Of a stretch of DNA of 64,000 nucleotides, positions 54,346-64,000 are shown piece after piece. The notes beneath the pieces are model-generated. The model made no database searches and had not been told where the DNA came from. It was given only the letters and a program-made list of their open reading frames with translations. The stretch spans positions 65,898,861-65,962,860 of the forward strand of contig OY970828.1 of the NCBI GenBank assembly GCA_963853835.1. Direction: 5' to 3'. Position numbers and translations under genes: made by a program. This stretch comes from Calendula officinalis (Eukaryota > Streptophyta > Magnoliopsida > Asterales > Asteraceae). Numbering within the stretch: the first letter of the stretch is position 1; every line of letters begins with the position of its first letter.

Positions 54346-56192
54346 CACCATCTGTGCAGGGTCAACGGGCGCAAGCCACTCAGTCTCAGGAAGTTCATGG
54401 AGCCTTACAAACTATTTTGAATCAAATCCTGGCCATACAGACAACTCAGAATAACATTCTGGCCAGGATGGATGAAATGAGTACTGAGATTGACTCCTTA
54501 AAACAGTCAGTGGCTCTCCTACAACAAAACCAACAACCACATGCTCCACCACCTCCACCACCTCAAACTGGAGGAAATACTGATGAAGAAGGCCCTGATA
54601 CTGAGCCTAGAAAATCACCCTCTCCAGTGCATACTGAAGGTGCAAGGGATGCTACTACTGAACCTATGCTCTCCCCAACTCCTGAAGATCCACAGGGGGA
54701 CATAGGTGGTGATACTAAACCATTCCCTCCCCCTCTAATGATAACAATAAGGGGGAGAAAAGACAAAGAGATCAGGGGGTTGATCAACTTGAGCCATCTG
54801 CTCAGGGGAGAAAAGAAGGAAACTGAATGAAGATCAACCTCCACAGCAACAACAACATCAGCAAACACCTCATATCGAACCACTCAGGTTTAGGTATGAA
54901 AGAAACAGACAAAGGGGAAGGTTAGTTTTGGAAAAACTTGAAGAAGAACCATCTGAGCCATCTGCTCAGGGGAGACTGAAACTCACCAACCACAGCAAGC
55001 TGTTACTGAGGAAAACAACTTGCAGATTATTGTGTATAGGCCATTTGTGTGGCCTATTGTTGATGATGAAGATGAAGAACATCCAGTGGCATCAAAAGAT
55101 TTTTTAAACTTTGCACTGGATGAAGCAAATAAAGAAACCTCTTCATCATCATTCTCAGATGATGAAGAGCATACAAGAAAACCAATCTCATCTCAAGCTG
55201 AAGGACCTTCTAGAATTGCTAGAAGACCGGTAACTAGAAGAATGACAAATGTGGTTATGTCCTCAGAATCAAGTGAAGAAACAGATCCAGCTCCACTCAC
55301 TACTAGACCCAGAAGATCTGTTCAATATACTGAGGATGAGGTTGAAGCTCAAAGATATTTTCCTGTCAAGGAAGAAGATCCTGAAACTGATACTGAGGCA
55401 GATGATTCATGGAAGCCTCATACTGTCAGAAGAAAAGGTGATGATGTTCTCCAACAATATTGGAACATTGTTGCTCAAAGATTCAGATATAGGGAAAACA
55501 GGATGAATATGCTGAGGAACAGAGTTTTTCAGAATGTGAAGAACATATACTGGCTAAATGAGTTTGTCAACAAAATTAAAGTTAAAACTGTTGACAGATG
55601 CATTACTGCAACCTGCACTGGGCCAGTCAGTCCTCCAATGAAGATCTTTCTTCATGACATTCAGAATATGGGACTCCAAGACTGGATTAAAATTGCTAGA
55701 TTGATTAAGAAGTTGAAATCCAGGTCTTCTGAAGCCCAAGTGATGATGGATGAAATCTGGGCTGTATCTGCTGTATGTTATGAACAGGGCATTCTTTATG
55801 CAGCAGATTATAGGGCACTCAGTGTGATGACTGAGGCTGTGAAAAACAACAAACCTGAGTGCCTAAATACGTTCAGAGTGTTCCCTAAATACACTGTTCC
55901 TCCTAACCTTATTTTTTAGGATCAAAAGAGTACCATATATACAACATCTGGATATATGTATACTGACTCAGAGGACAGAGAGTGCTTCATTACTGAAGCA
56001 GACTTGGCAACAGCTCCTATCAGCCATTTGGTGGGTCTAAAATGGATGATAACCAAGAAAGAAGACTCTTGGTTCAGAAAGAAGATAGTTGCTGTACTAA
56101 ACAACAGGCAGGATGAACTGAAGAAGAGAGAAGAGTTTATCCATGTGAAGAAAGAAGTCTTCTACGAGTTTGAATCAATCAACAAAGAATAA
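54346..56192 (+). pseudogene. S6 ORF3 exon 2
   Basis: The acceptor TTTCTTTAG ends at 54345. It encodes the coiled coil (QTILNQILAIQTTQNN, EIDSLKQSV), Pro-rich and acidic stretches, and the C-terminal part (FVNKIKVKTVDRC, FLHDIQNMGLQDW, MYTDSEDRECF, KKEVFYEFESI). Frame changes near 54725 and 54830-55000 break it, and TAG at 55917-55919 replaces the CAG of S1. It ends at TAA 56190. It keeps the GAA that is a stop in S1 at 26286. Confidence 0.77.
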
Positions 56193-56260
56193 AGAAGAAG
56201 ACTTTGCAGCCTGTAGTTTATTTAGTTTGAAATCTCTTTGTAATTGTTTTGTTATCATTA

Positions 56261-56273
56261 GATAGAGGGAGAT
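56261..56273 (+). promoter_or_regulatory. S6 polypurine tract
   Basis: GATAGAGGGAGAT lies directly before the 3' LTR. Confidence 0.9.
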
Positions 56274-56780
56274 TGTTCAGGCAAAAAGCCTTACCCATAT
56301 GTAAATCTTAGGATCACAACACAACCTAGACTAGCTTAGATTAAAAGGTAGATTAAATTAGCTAAGTTAGGAGTAATACTGAGTTTGGCCAATACTGGCC
56401 ACTCAGTATCAGCACTCAGTATTGGAAAACCAATACTGAGTAGAAGGACTGAGTGATACTCAGTATTGTAACGGACTAAGATCAAATCCCTTGATCTTAG
56501 TCATTTCCTTTACTTGGTCCTTCGGTTACTCCTTTGCTCATTATGTAAGATCTCTATAACACTATAAATAGAGATCATCTTGCAAAGGAGTACTAACCAA
56601 TTTACACGTTCACTTATCCATCTTTGTAATTGTTCAAGTGGTCTTGTATTTCCGCTACAAGCCACACTTTATGGAATAATATACGTTTGACTAAATTACT
56701 GTGTTAATCACCTTAATTTTCTTAAGTAAATTATTAATCTAAATAGTTATCAATCAAACCAGGGTTGTTGTGACCTAACA
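56274..56780 (+). repeat. S6 3' LTR (507 bp)
   Basis: It starts TGTTCAGGC and ends GTGACCTAACA, followed by TGGTG. It has the same length as the 5' LTR with several substitutions, so it is older than T1, C1 or C2. Confidence 0.94.
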
Positions 56781-56785
56781 TGGTG

Positions 56786-57413
56786 CACGGAGTCTAGCTT
56801 GAACCAGTGAAGCCAACTCATTAAATATCAATCTGGCATAGTCAATCTGCGGATTGTGGTACATGGCATGTAACGGTTGCATCCCAAAGTCATTTATTTG
56901 ATCAAGGGCCCCTGTTTTGTGTGTCATACATCGAATTATGGTTGAAATGATAATTCCCCACATGGGACCAAGTTCATGCCTCTTTATTATCTCTGTTGTG
57001 CTTTGTCTTCCAAGTAGAGGCAATACTGACCTTGCAGTTTCTCGATCAACAAACTCATCATACTGAACATTTGCAGGAAGATGAATTTCTCTGCGTATGA
57101 TAGATGTTGATATGCATGCTCTTCGTTGTTCCCTGATCATTCATCCATCAATCATATCTGGTGAATCCATTTCTGCAGTGTACCAGAATTCACAAAGCAT
57201 AGCAGGATATATTGCTCGTGGATAGGCTTTAAGAGCACGAGAGATTGGGCTATGTCGCAGATATGTAACCATCGGTCGAAATTGAGGACATACCCAACCT
57301 TCAGGAATCTCGAAATTCACCGTGATGTTGTTTCTCGAGAACTTCAGAAGTTCATCACGTTGAAAGTCCTACGCCGGTGCAGCATTCGGCGCTACGAACT
57401 GGAAATTTGCCAT
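56786..57413 (-). pseudogene. S5 ORF3 exon 1, 5' part
   Basis: The ATG at 57413-57411 is followed by a MANYRFF-like start, then a TAG near 57373. Further on come the conserved REQRRACISTSIIRR, GPMWGIIISTIIRCMTHKTGALDQINDFGMQ and FNELASL segments, with another break near 57142. It ends at the S6 insertion. Confidence 0.82.
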
Positions 57414-57700
57414 CTTTATCTGTGATTTACGAAACGACAAGAATTTTGCTTGCAAAGAAAGAGTAGAATCGTTAATCGCAGAGAGAAATTTAGAGAATAA
57501 AGAATGAAGATCTGTTAAAAAGATTTTAAATTAAAAAAAAACGGTTATTTATACTTTAAGATCACAATAATTATGGTATTGAGAAGTAAAACGGCTGAAA
57601 TGACAGCCCTATCCTGTTCCAACGGTAACTTTTCTATTAATGAAAGTTACCGTTTGGGAGTATGAGATTTAGAATCAGTGTTAACACTCCAGGACTCCCA
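57414..57700 (-). promoter_or_regulatory. S5 ORF3 promoter region
   Basis: It has the dyad AACGGTAACTTTTC / GAAAGTTACCGTT (57621-57654) and a TATA-like box at 57546-57553, read on the minus strand as TATAAATA. Order and spacing match S1 and S6. The stretch on to 57886 holds no gene. Confidence 0.58.
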
Positions 57701-57886
57701 ATACGGAGTAAGTATTAAAAAAATTAAATTAAAAACAAAATTTTAAATTTTAAAAACATGTCATTTAACCTATAAATTACTGAAAAATAAAAAGTATTTA
57801 AATTTGATAAATCATAAGAGCTATACTGTGCTGGTCAGTATTGAATCCAACACTGAACAGACAGTATCAGATATATTTAAAGAGAA

Positions 57887-58488
57887 TTAAGGATTCAGCA
57901 TACCCAATTGCCCTAGTAGACACATAAACCTTTCTTCCGAGAGAGGTTTAGTAAACAAATCAGCCAATTGATCCTCTGTAGGGACATAATCTACCTGAAC
58001 CTTAGCATTTTTCACATTATCTCGGATAAAGTGGTGTCTGATATCAATGTGCTTTGTTCTTGAATGATGGACTGGGTTTTCAGTGATAGCAATAGCACTA
58101 TGGTTATCACAATGAATATGTGTCTTTTGAAATTCAAACCCATAGTCCATGAGTTGGTACTGCAACCATAATAGTTGAGCACAACAACTTCTTGTAGCAA
58201 CATATTCTACTTCTACTGTGGAAGTAGCTACTGAATTTTGCTTCTTGATTGACCAACAAACTAATCTTCCACCAAGGAATTGGCATCCTCCACTTGTGCT
58301 TTTCCTAAACAACCAGCAACCTTCGTAATGTGCATCTGTATACCCTTCAAGGTCAAAGTGTGAGTCTTTGGGATACCAAAGACCCATGTTAGGAGTACCT
58401 GAAAGATATCTGAAAATTCTCTTAAGAGCTTTCATATGTGATTCCTTTCGATCAGCCTGATACCGAGCACACAAGAATGTGGCAAACT
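57887..58488 (-). pseudogene. S5 RNase H and end of RT
   Basis: Reading leftward from the S4 edge, it encodes LCARYQADRKESHMKALKRIFRYLSGTPNMGL, RNase H with GYTDAHYEGC (catalytic Asp kept), STVEVEYVATRSCC (S6 has STAEAEY) and KHIDIRHHFIRD, ending LGQLGMLNP and TAA. The open segment itself has no internal stop. The rest of pol lies beyond S4. Confidence 0.88.
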
Positions 58489-58987
58489 GTTAAGGCAAAA
58501 AGCCTTACCCCTTTGGAATTTAGGATAACAAAACAACCTAGACTAGATTAGTATAAATAGTAGATTTAAATTGCTAATCTTAGGTGTGATACTGAGTTTG
58601 GCCAGTATTGGCCACTCAGTATCAAACTCAGTATTGGAAATCCAATACTGAGTAGAAGAACTGAGTTACAGTCAGTTTTGTAACGGACTAAGATCGCATC
58701 CCTTGATCTTAGTCATTTCCCTAGTTTAGTCCTTCAGTTACTCCTTTGCCCATTATGTAAGATCTCTATATCATTATAAATAGAGATCATCTTGCAAAGG
58801 AGAACTCATACATTCACTTTACACTTTCATATCTTATTGTAATTGATCGGTGGTATTGATATTCCACAACATACCACACTTAGTGGAATTATACATTTTA
58901 CTATAGTCTTGTTCTGTACACTATTTATCTTAAGTATTAATAATTCTATCAATTAACTAAGTAATCCAGGGTTGTTGTGACCTAACA
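58489..58987 (+). repeat. S4 5' LTR (499 bp)
   Basis: It starts TGTTAAGGCAAAAAGCC, ends GTGACCTAACA, and has TATAAATAG at 58775-58783 within the usual dyad. Confidence 0.94.
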
Positions 58988-59005
58988 ACTGGTATCAGAA
59001 TAGGC
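58988..59005 (+). promoter_or_regulatory. S4 primer-binding site, altered
   Basis: ACTGGTATCAGAATAGGC differs from the GAGCAGGC of S6 and S2 in the part pairing with the tRNA. This may be decay after insertion. Confidence 0.82.
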
Positions 59006-59084
59006 TAAATAAATCCTTATTTAGTCGATCTATTACCCTGGCAGCCATTCCCTATATCTATCCCTCCAACACTCAAAAATCCAA

Positions 59085-61636
59085 AATGTCTACAATTATT
59101 GCACCAGTTATGTCTTGAAAGGGAGTGCCCATCTTTGATGGCAAAGACTTCCATCAATGGAAGCTAAAAGCTCAGTGGTATCTTGAATCTATTCATCATG
59201 AGATGCTCACTTTGCTGAATGATGGTCCTATCATTCCACAAACTGTGGAACCCGTTGCTGCTACTGATGATGCTCCTGAGAGCACAAGAAAAATTCCTAA
59301 ACTGAAACACACCTGAACTGATACTGACCATCAGTTATACAATTTAGACTCCAGAGCAAAGGGGGTGATTGGTAATGCTGTTACCACAGAAATACTTCAT
59401 GCAATTATGAAATTGCCAACAGCAAAGGCTATGTGGGATAGTCTATCAGTCACCTATGAGGGCACACCTAAGGTGAATTTGCAGAGGAAAAGCAACATGA
59501 GGAGGAAGTATGAAAACTTCTTCTCAATTCCAAATGAAGACATCTGCACTCTCTATAACAGGTTAATACAGTTATCCATGATTTAATCAGTGTAGGCATT
59601 GTGAAGGAGGAAGGAGAGCTTGTTCAAAAGTTCCTGGATAGTCTTCCTCAACAGTTTCTTGATATGACAAATTCTGTCAATGCTGCTAACAACATTGAGT
59701 CATACACATGAGGAGAATAATGTTGAATCATGAGGAGAATAATGCTGTAACACTGATCAACTGGAAGAAAACTGACAAGTCTTCCACTTGCATGGCTCTA
59801 GTTGTGCAACAAGCATATATTGTGACTGAGCCTGAAGAACCAGAAGTTGATCTTGCTGATGCTGAGGCAGAAGAGCTTGAAACCCAAATAGCTCATATGT
59901 CTATGAAGCTGGATCAGTTGAAAAAGAAGAGGCTTGGAGTTAGCTCTTCCAATACTGACCCAAGATCAGGTCTTTGCTATAGGTGTGGAAAGCCTGGGCA
60001 CATTGCTGCTAATTGTCATACTAAGTCAACTGAAACTGATCAGAATGACAAGATTTCATACCGAGCTAAACGGTATAGAGACAAGTATGTCAAGCTAAAG
60101 AACTGGAGAAAGGGCAAGAATGCAGCAGGGAATGGAGCACCTCATCAAGCACTTTACTCTGAAGCTTGGATGGATGAAGAGCTTAGTGATGATGAGGAAG
60201 AGGTTGAAAACAAAGCCTTTATGGCTTTCACTGAAGATGATTTGAAGAGCTTCTTTGTAAAGGACATCAAAGAAGCTGAGAGGATGAGTGTTCATACTGA
60301 TTGGGATTCCACTCAGTTGTACAAGGTGAGTTCCTTTCAAACTTATTCAGTGAATGAAAAAGAAAAGTTTTTTGAGTATATGATTGTTGATCTTAAAACC
60401 TTAGTACAAAGAGAAAAAGCTTTAAAATTAACAATTGTTGAACTTGAAAAGGTAAATAATGAACAATTAGTTAAATTAGCAAAATTTAAAGATTTAGAAC
60501 GAAATTTTTTAAACTTACAAGACATTAACCAAAGATTAGCTGATAAAGCTCATTTACACAAATTAGAAAAAGAAAAATTTGAAAACTAGTGTAAATCTTG
60601 GGGAATTGCATCTATTCAATTAAATAAATGTCTAAATCAACAATTTCCAGAAAATGTGAGGGCTGCACTTGGTGTTGATCCTCAGTTAAAAAATAGAAAT
60701 AATTTTGCTGATTTATTTGAATAATTTTCTGATATGAACCCTATTCCAGTTGTGAAAGCAAAAACGTTTTGTGAAGTTGGATGTCAAACTTAGTCAGATG
60801 ATGAGGATAAAACTATTTTTGAAAAACCAATTGGTCCTTCCATCTGTTTGAAGTGCTATACTGAACTACAAGAGTTCAGTATTGAATTTTCTAAAAAAGA
60901 AATTTCTGATACTGACCTCGAAGTCGTGCAATATGATACTTCTGCTGTCCCTCCATTTGAAGTATTATTTAGCACAACCACTTTTGAGATATATAATGAA
61001 AATAAAACCACTTCTACTCAAAATGTTCTATCTAATACTGAGGTTGCAGAAACAGGAAAGTCAACTACTCAAGAATCAAAAGAACCTGTTAAAGTTGTCA
61101 TTCTAAAACATGATAACCAGAAAACAACTTCAACAGGATCTTCAAGTGGCAAAAACAAGAAGTCTAATATTAAAAAGACTTCTGTGCCAGATAAAAGGAC
61201 ACCAGATTCATCTCCTTCTAAACCAGTCAAAAACAACATTAATACACCAGTAAAAAATGACAAAAGTAATATTTTAAAATCTGTTGGTGATCAGATCAAA
61301 GTTTTAAGTCAAAAGATTGCAAAACTTACTCATACTGATCTACCAAAAGTCAAACAATTTTCAAAAATTCCTTATGAAAATATGTTCAGAAACAGACCTA
61401 GAAAATGTTATAGATGTCATCATACTGGACATAAAGGAGATGAATGTTGGACTGATCTCTCGAGTCCTAGGTACTCAGTACCAAAGAAAAAGAGAGAAAC
61501 CAAGTCAGTATCACCAAAGAAAACCTCCAAAGTTTCTCCTAAGGTGATACTGACCTCTCCAATAAAAGAGATCAAGTCTACCCCTGTTTCTCCTACCAAA
61601 GGTCCCATTAAAAAATGGGTTCCTAAAAAGAACTAA
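59085..61636 (+). pseudogene. S4 gag (capsid and two zinc knuckles), decayed
   Basis: The ATG at 59085 is followed by TGA after about ten codons (59115-59117), and further stops or shifts lie near 59313, 59565, 59710, 60588, 60721 and 60791. The capsid core HQWKLKAQWYLESIHHEML lies near 59150. A first knuckle CYRCGKPGHIAANC lies near 59976, then a long Lys/Glu coiled-coil-like stretch (60340-60589), the acidic CQT block, a basic Lys/Ser-rich region and a second knuckle CYRCHHTGHKGDECW (61404-61448). The length, about 850 codons with two knuckles, is large for copia gag and fits SIRE-like elements. It ends at TAA 61634-61636. Confidence 0.85.
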
Positions 61637-64000
61637 TCCTTATTTTGTGGTTTGTGAAGGGTGACAGAAAATGGTACTTAGATAGTGGCTGCTCAAGACA
61701 CATGACTGGCAGTATGGAATACCTTCTAAAATATACACCAGAGAAGGGTCCTTCTGTCAAGTTTGGAGATGATTCAATTGGAAAAACAAGAGGGTATGGA
61801 GTAATCAAGGCAGGCAACATAACGTTTAAAAGAGTTGCCTATGTAGAGGGTCTTAAATACAATCTGCTCAATATCAGTCAGATGTGTGATGTTGACAATG
61901 AAGCTCGTTTCAAAAAGGTTGCAGGAATCATCTACAATGATAAAGGGCAACCTGTACTCATTACTAGAAGAGGAAAAGATGTCTATGTGGTCAACCTGTC
62001 TGAAATAGACCCTATTATTCGTGTTTGCCTGCTTTCTAAAGTCAAGCCAGAACTGAACTGGTTGTGGCACAAGAAACTCTCTCATATAATTTCAGAAATA
62101 TAAATGAGCTCAGTATGAAGAAATTGGTGAGAGGGTTGCCCACTATTACTTATTCAAAAGATAAGTTATGCTCAGCATGTGAAATGGGCAAGCAGAAGAA
62201 GAGTTCATTCAAGTCAAAGGTCGATCATTTAATTAATGAACCTCTTACAATGATACACATGGATCTTTTTGGCCCCATCAGCACACCATCATTAGCCAAA
62301 AAGATCTATACCTTAGTCTTGGTTGATGAATTCTCAAGATATACTTGGGTCATCTTTCTCAAGACCAAATCAGATGCAACAATAGAAATCATTGCCTTTA
62401 TCAAAAGAGAAGAACTTCAGAAAGGCAACAAGGTCAAGCAACTAAGAAGTGACCATGGTACTAAGTTTAAGAACTCAATATTAGCAGATTTCTGTGAAGA
62501 AAAAGGAACCGTTCAAAACTTCTCTGCAGCCTACACACCACAACAAAATGGTGTTGTAGAAAGAAAGAATAGAACATTAATTGAAGCTGCAAGAACTTTG
62601 TTATGCCATGCTGGATTGGCACTGAGCTTCTGGGCAGAAGCTGTAAACTGTGCAAATTTCACTCAGATCAGAGCTACAATAGTCCAGAGACATCTAAAGA
62701 CTCCTTATGAGTTATACAATGGCAAGGTTCCTAATGTGGAATACTTCCACATATTTGGGAGTAAATGTTTTGTACTCAGTACTAAACAAAATCTCAACAA
62801 ATTTGCTCCCAAAGCAAATGAAGGTGTGTTCATGGGCTACTCTCCACACTCTAAAGCTTTCAGAGTGTATGTCATCTGAACTAAGATGATTGTAGAATCC
62901 ATTCATGTCACGTTTGATGAAGATCAGAATGAGCATTCTACCTCAGCAAAGGAAGACATAAGTGGCATAGACATTCTATGCAATCCAGAAAACTCAATTG
63001 CTGAACAGCCCAAGTCTCTCCCATACTATGTTGATCATGGTATGGGTGACACTGATCAAGAAAGAACTCAGTATACCTGGAATGCATCAAGTACTGAGGT
63101 TCCCATATCTGAGAACCCCAATACTGAGTTCCCAATAATTGATCTGAACAATTCTACCTATGAAGAAGGTGAATCTTCCAGTACTTTTCAAGAATCCTCC
63201 TCAGATCTGCAAAATCAAGAAGAACAGCAACCTGAACTGTCTAATACTGACCAGAATTTTGCTCAATATCAGGCATACAACACATCACTGCAACAAGATA
63301 TTGTTAACCTTGCTTCAAATGCTCCATTGGGAACCAATCTAAGGGAACACAGAGATCATCCACATTCTAATATTATTGGTCCTATTGAACAAGGTGTCCA
63401 AACAAGAAAAAAGTTAGATTTTGAACCACAAGCAACTACAAATTTTTGCTTCTTCTCAAGCTTCTTATCTACCATGGAACCAAAGAAAGCTGATGAAGCT
63501 TTATTAGATAAAGACTGGGTAGAAGCTATGCAAGAAGAACTGACAGAGTTTGAAAGGAACAAAGTTTGGAACATAGTACCACCTCCTGCTGGCAAAACTA
63601 TTATTGGTACTAAGTGGGTGTTCAGAAACAAGATGGACAAGGATGGTGTTGTCATTGGAAACAAAGCTAGACTGGTTGCTCAGGGTTACAGGCAAGAAGA
63701 AGGCATTGACTATGATGAAACTTTTGCACCAGTTGCAAGAATTGAAGCTATTAGATTGTATCTTGCATATGCATCTTTCAAGAACTTCAAAGTTTATCAG
63801 ATGGATGTCAAAAGTGCTTTCCTCAATGGAAAACTACAACAGGAAGTTTATGTTAAACAACCACCAGGTTTTGTTGATCCTAAATTTCCTAATTATGTTT
63901 TCAAGCTTGATAAAGCTTTATATGGGCTCAAACAAGCTCCAAGAGCCTGGTATGATACCCTGTCTGAGTACTGAATTGAAAATAAATTTATAAGAGGTAA
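61627..64000 (+). pseudogene. S4 protease, integrase and RT, decayed and cut by the window end
   Basis: As in S1, this frame opens about ten bases before the gag stop in the -1 register. Protease WYLDSGCSRHMTG lies near 61675. A lost base near 62085 (in the CATAAATTT stretch) shifts the frame within the integrase zinc region. HMDLFGPI, SDHGTKF (Glu to Lys after Thr) and NGVVERKNRTL follow. TGA at 62877-62879 and TGA at 63972-63974 interrupt the linker and RT. RT motifs TKWVFRNKMDKDG and QMDVKSAFLNG are visible; the YVDD block lies beyond base 64000. Confidence 0.85.

Larger units (their letters stand above)
38652..56780 (+). mobile_element. S6: S-family copia with internal deletions, carrying C2 and T3
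   Basis: It has two 507 bp LTRs (38652-39158, 56274-56780), a TGGTG target duplication, a PBS and a PPT. Most of gag and all of protease are missing (junction near 39283), as is most of ORF3 exon 1 (junction near 50928). Pol from integrase to RNase H is present with one nonsense codon and one frameshift. C2 sits in the promoter region of ORF3 and the solo LTR T3 in the ORF3 intron. It could have moved only with proteins supplied in trans, or the deletions came later. Confidence 0.93.
58489..64000 (+). mobile_element. S4: S-family copia, 5' part (continues past the window)
   Basis: A 499 bp 5' LTR, a PBS, gag, protease, integrase and most of RT are present in order, with many stops and two or more frameshifts. 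It is inserted in the RT/RNase H of S5. CAAAC (58484-58488) would be its left target copy. It is the only copy in the window with nearly the whole gag visible. Confidence 0.92.

Overview
This 64 kb window is plant nuclear DNA made almost entirely of LTR retrotransposons nested inside one another. I see no host gene, rRNA, tRNA gene or CRISPR array. The copia and chromovirus gypsy lineages, plant-type GT-AG introns, PBSs complementary to initiator tRNA-Met, a TRIM-like LTR, foldback/MITE-like elements in (TA)n tracts and the low GC content all point to an angiosperm, probably a eudicot. I cannot name the species.

Element names used here: S = five copies (S1, S2, S4, S5, S6) of one SIRE-like Ty1/copia family with 499-507 bp LTRs and an extra spliced gene downstream of pol (called ORF3). 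T = Tekay/Del-like chromovirus gypsy sequences with 2.0-2.7 kb LTRs (T1 full length, T2 a palindromic LTR structure, T3 a solo LTR). C = two copia elements of a different lineage (C1, C2) plus a fragment. M1 and M2 = foldback elements.

Layout, left half: S1 (+) runs from before base 1 to 27931. T1 (-, 294-18842, TSD GCTGT) is inserted in the S1 gag, and C1 (+, 6265-14273, TSD GGTAT) is inserted in the T1 protease exon. S1 itself lies in the gag of S2 (-, 27932-29259), which lies in T2 (29260-32509), giving five nested levels. T2 abuts a 78 bp LTR scrap and a copia RT fragment (32588-33141).

Layout, right half: S5 (-) starts at 33142 and runs beyond the window. Its ORF3 is split by S6 (+, 38652-56780, TSD TGGTG) and its RT by S4 (+, 58489 to beyond the end). 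S6 carries C2 (+, 42716-50641, TSD CCTTT) and the solo LTR T3 (51348-54057, TSD GAGTG). M1 and M2 sit in the (TA)n-bearing intron of S5 ORF3.

Main points. C2 has two LTRs in which I found no difference and one uninterrupted 1,335-codon gag-pol frame, so it looks very recent and possibly competent. T1 appears to contain three short GT-AG introns (two around the gag-protease boundary, one in integrase), each restoring the reading frame; this is unusual for a retrotransposon. The S family has an extra two-exon gene (ORF3) with what looks like its own promoter (a dyad plus TATA box) conserved in three copies, and a strong excess of the heptamer ATACTGA/TCAGTAT on both strands in coding and non-coding DNA. 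All sequence comparisons were done by eye.
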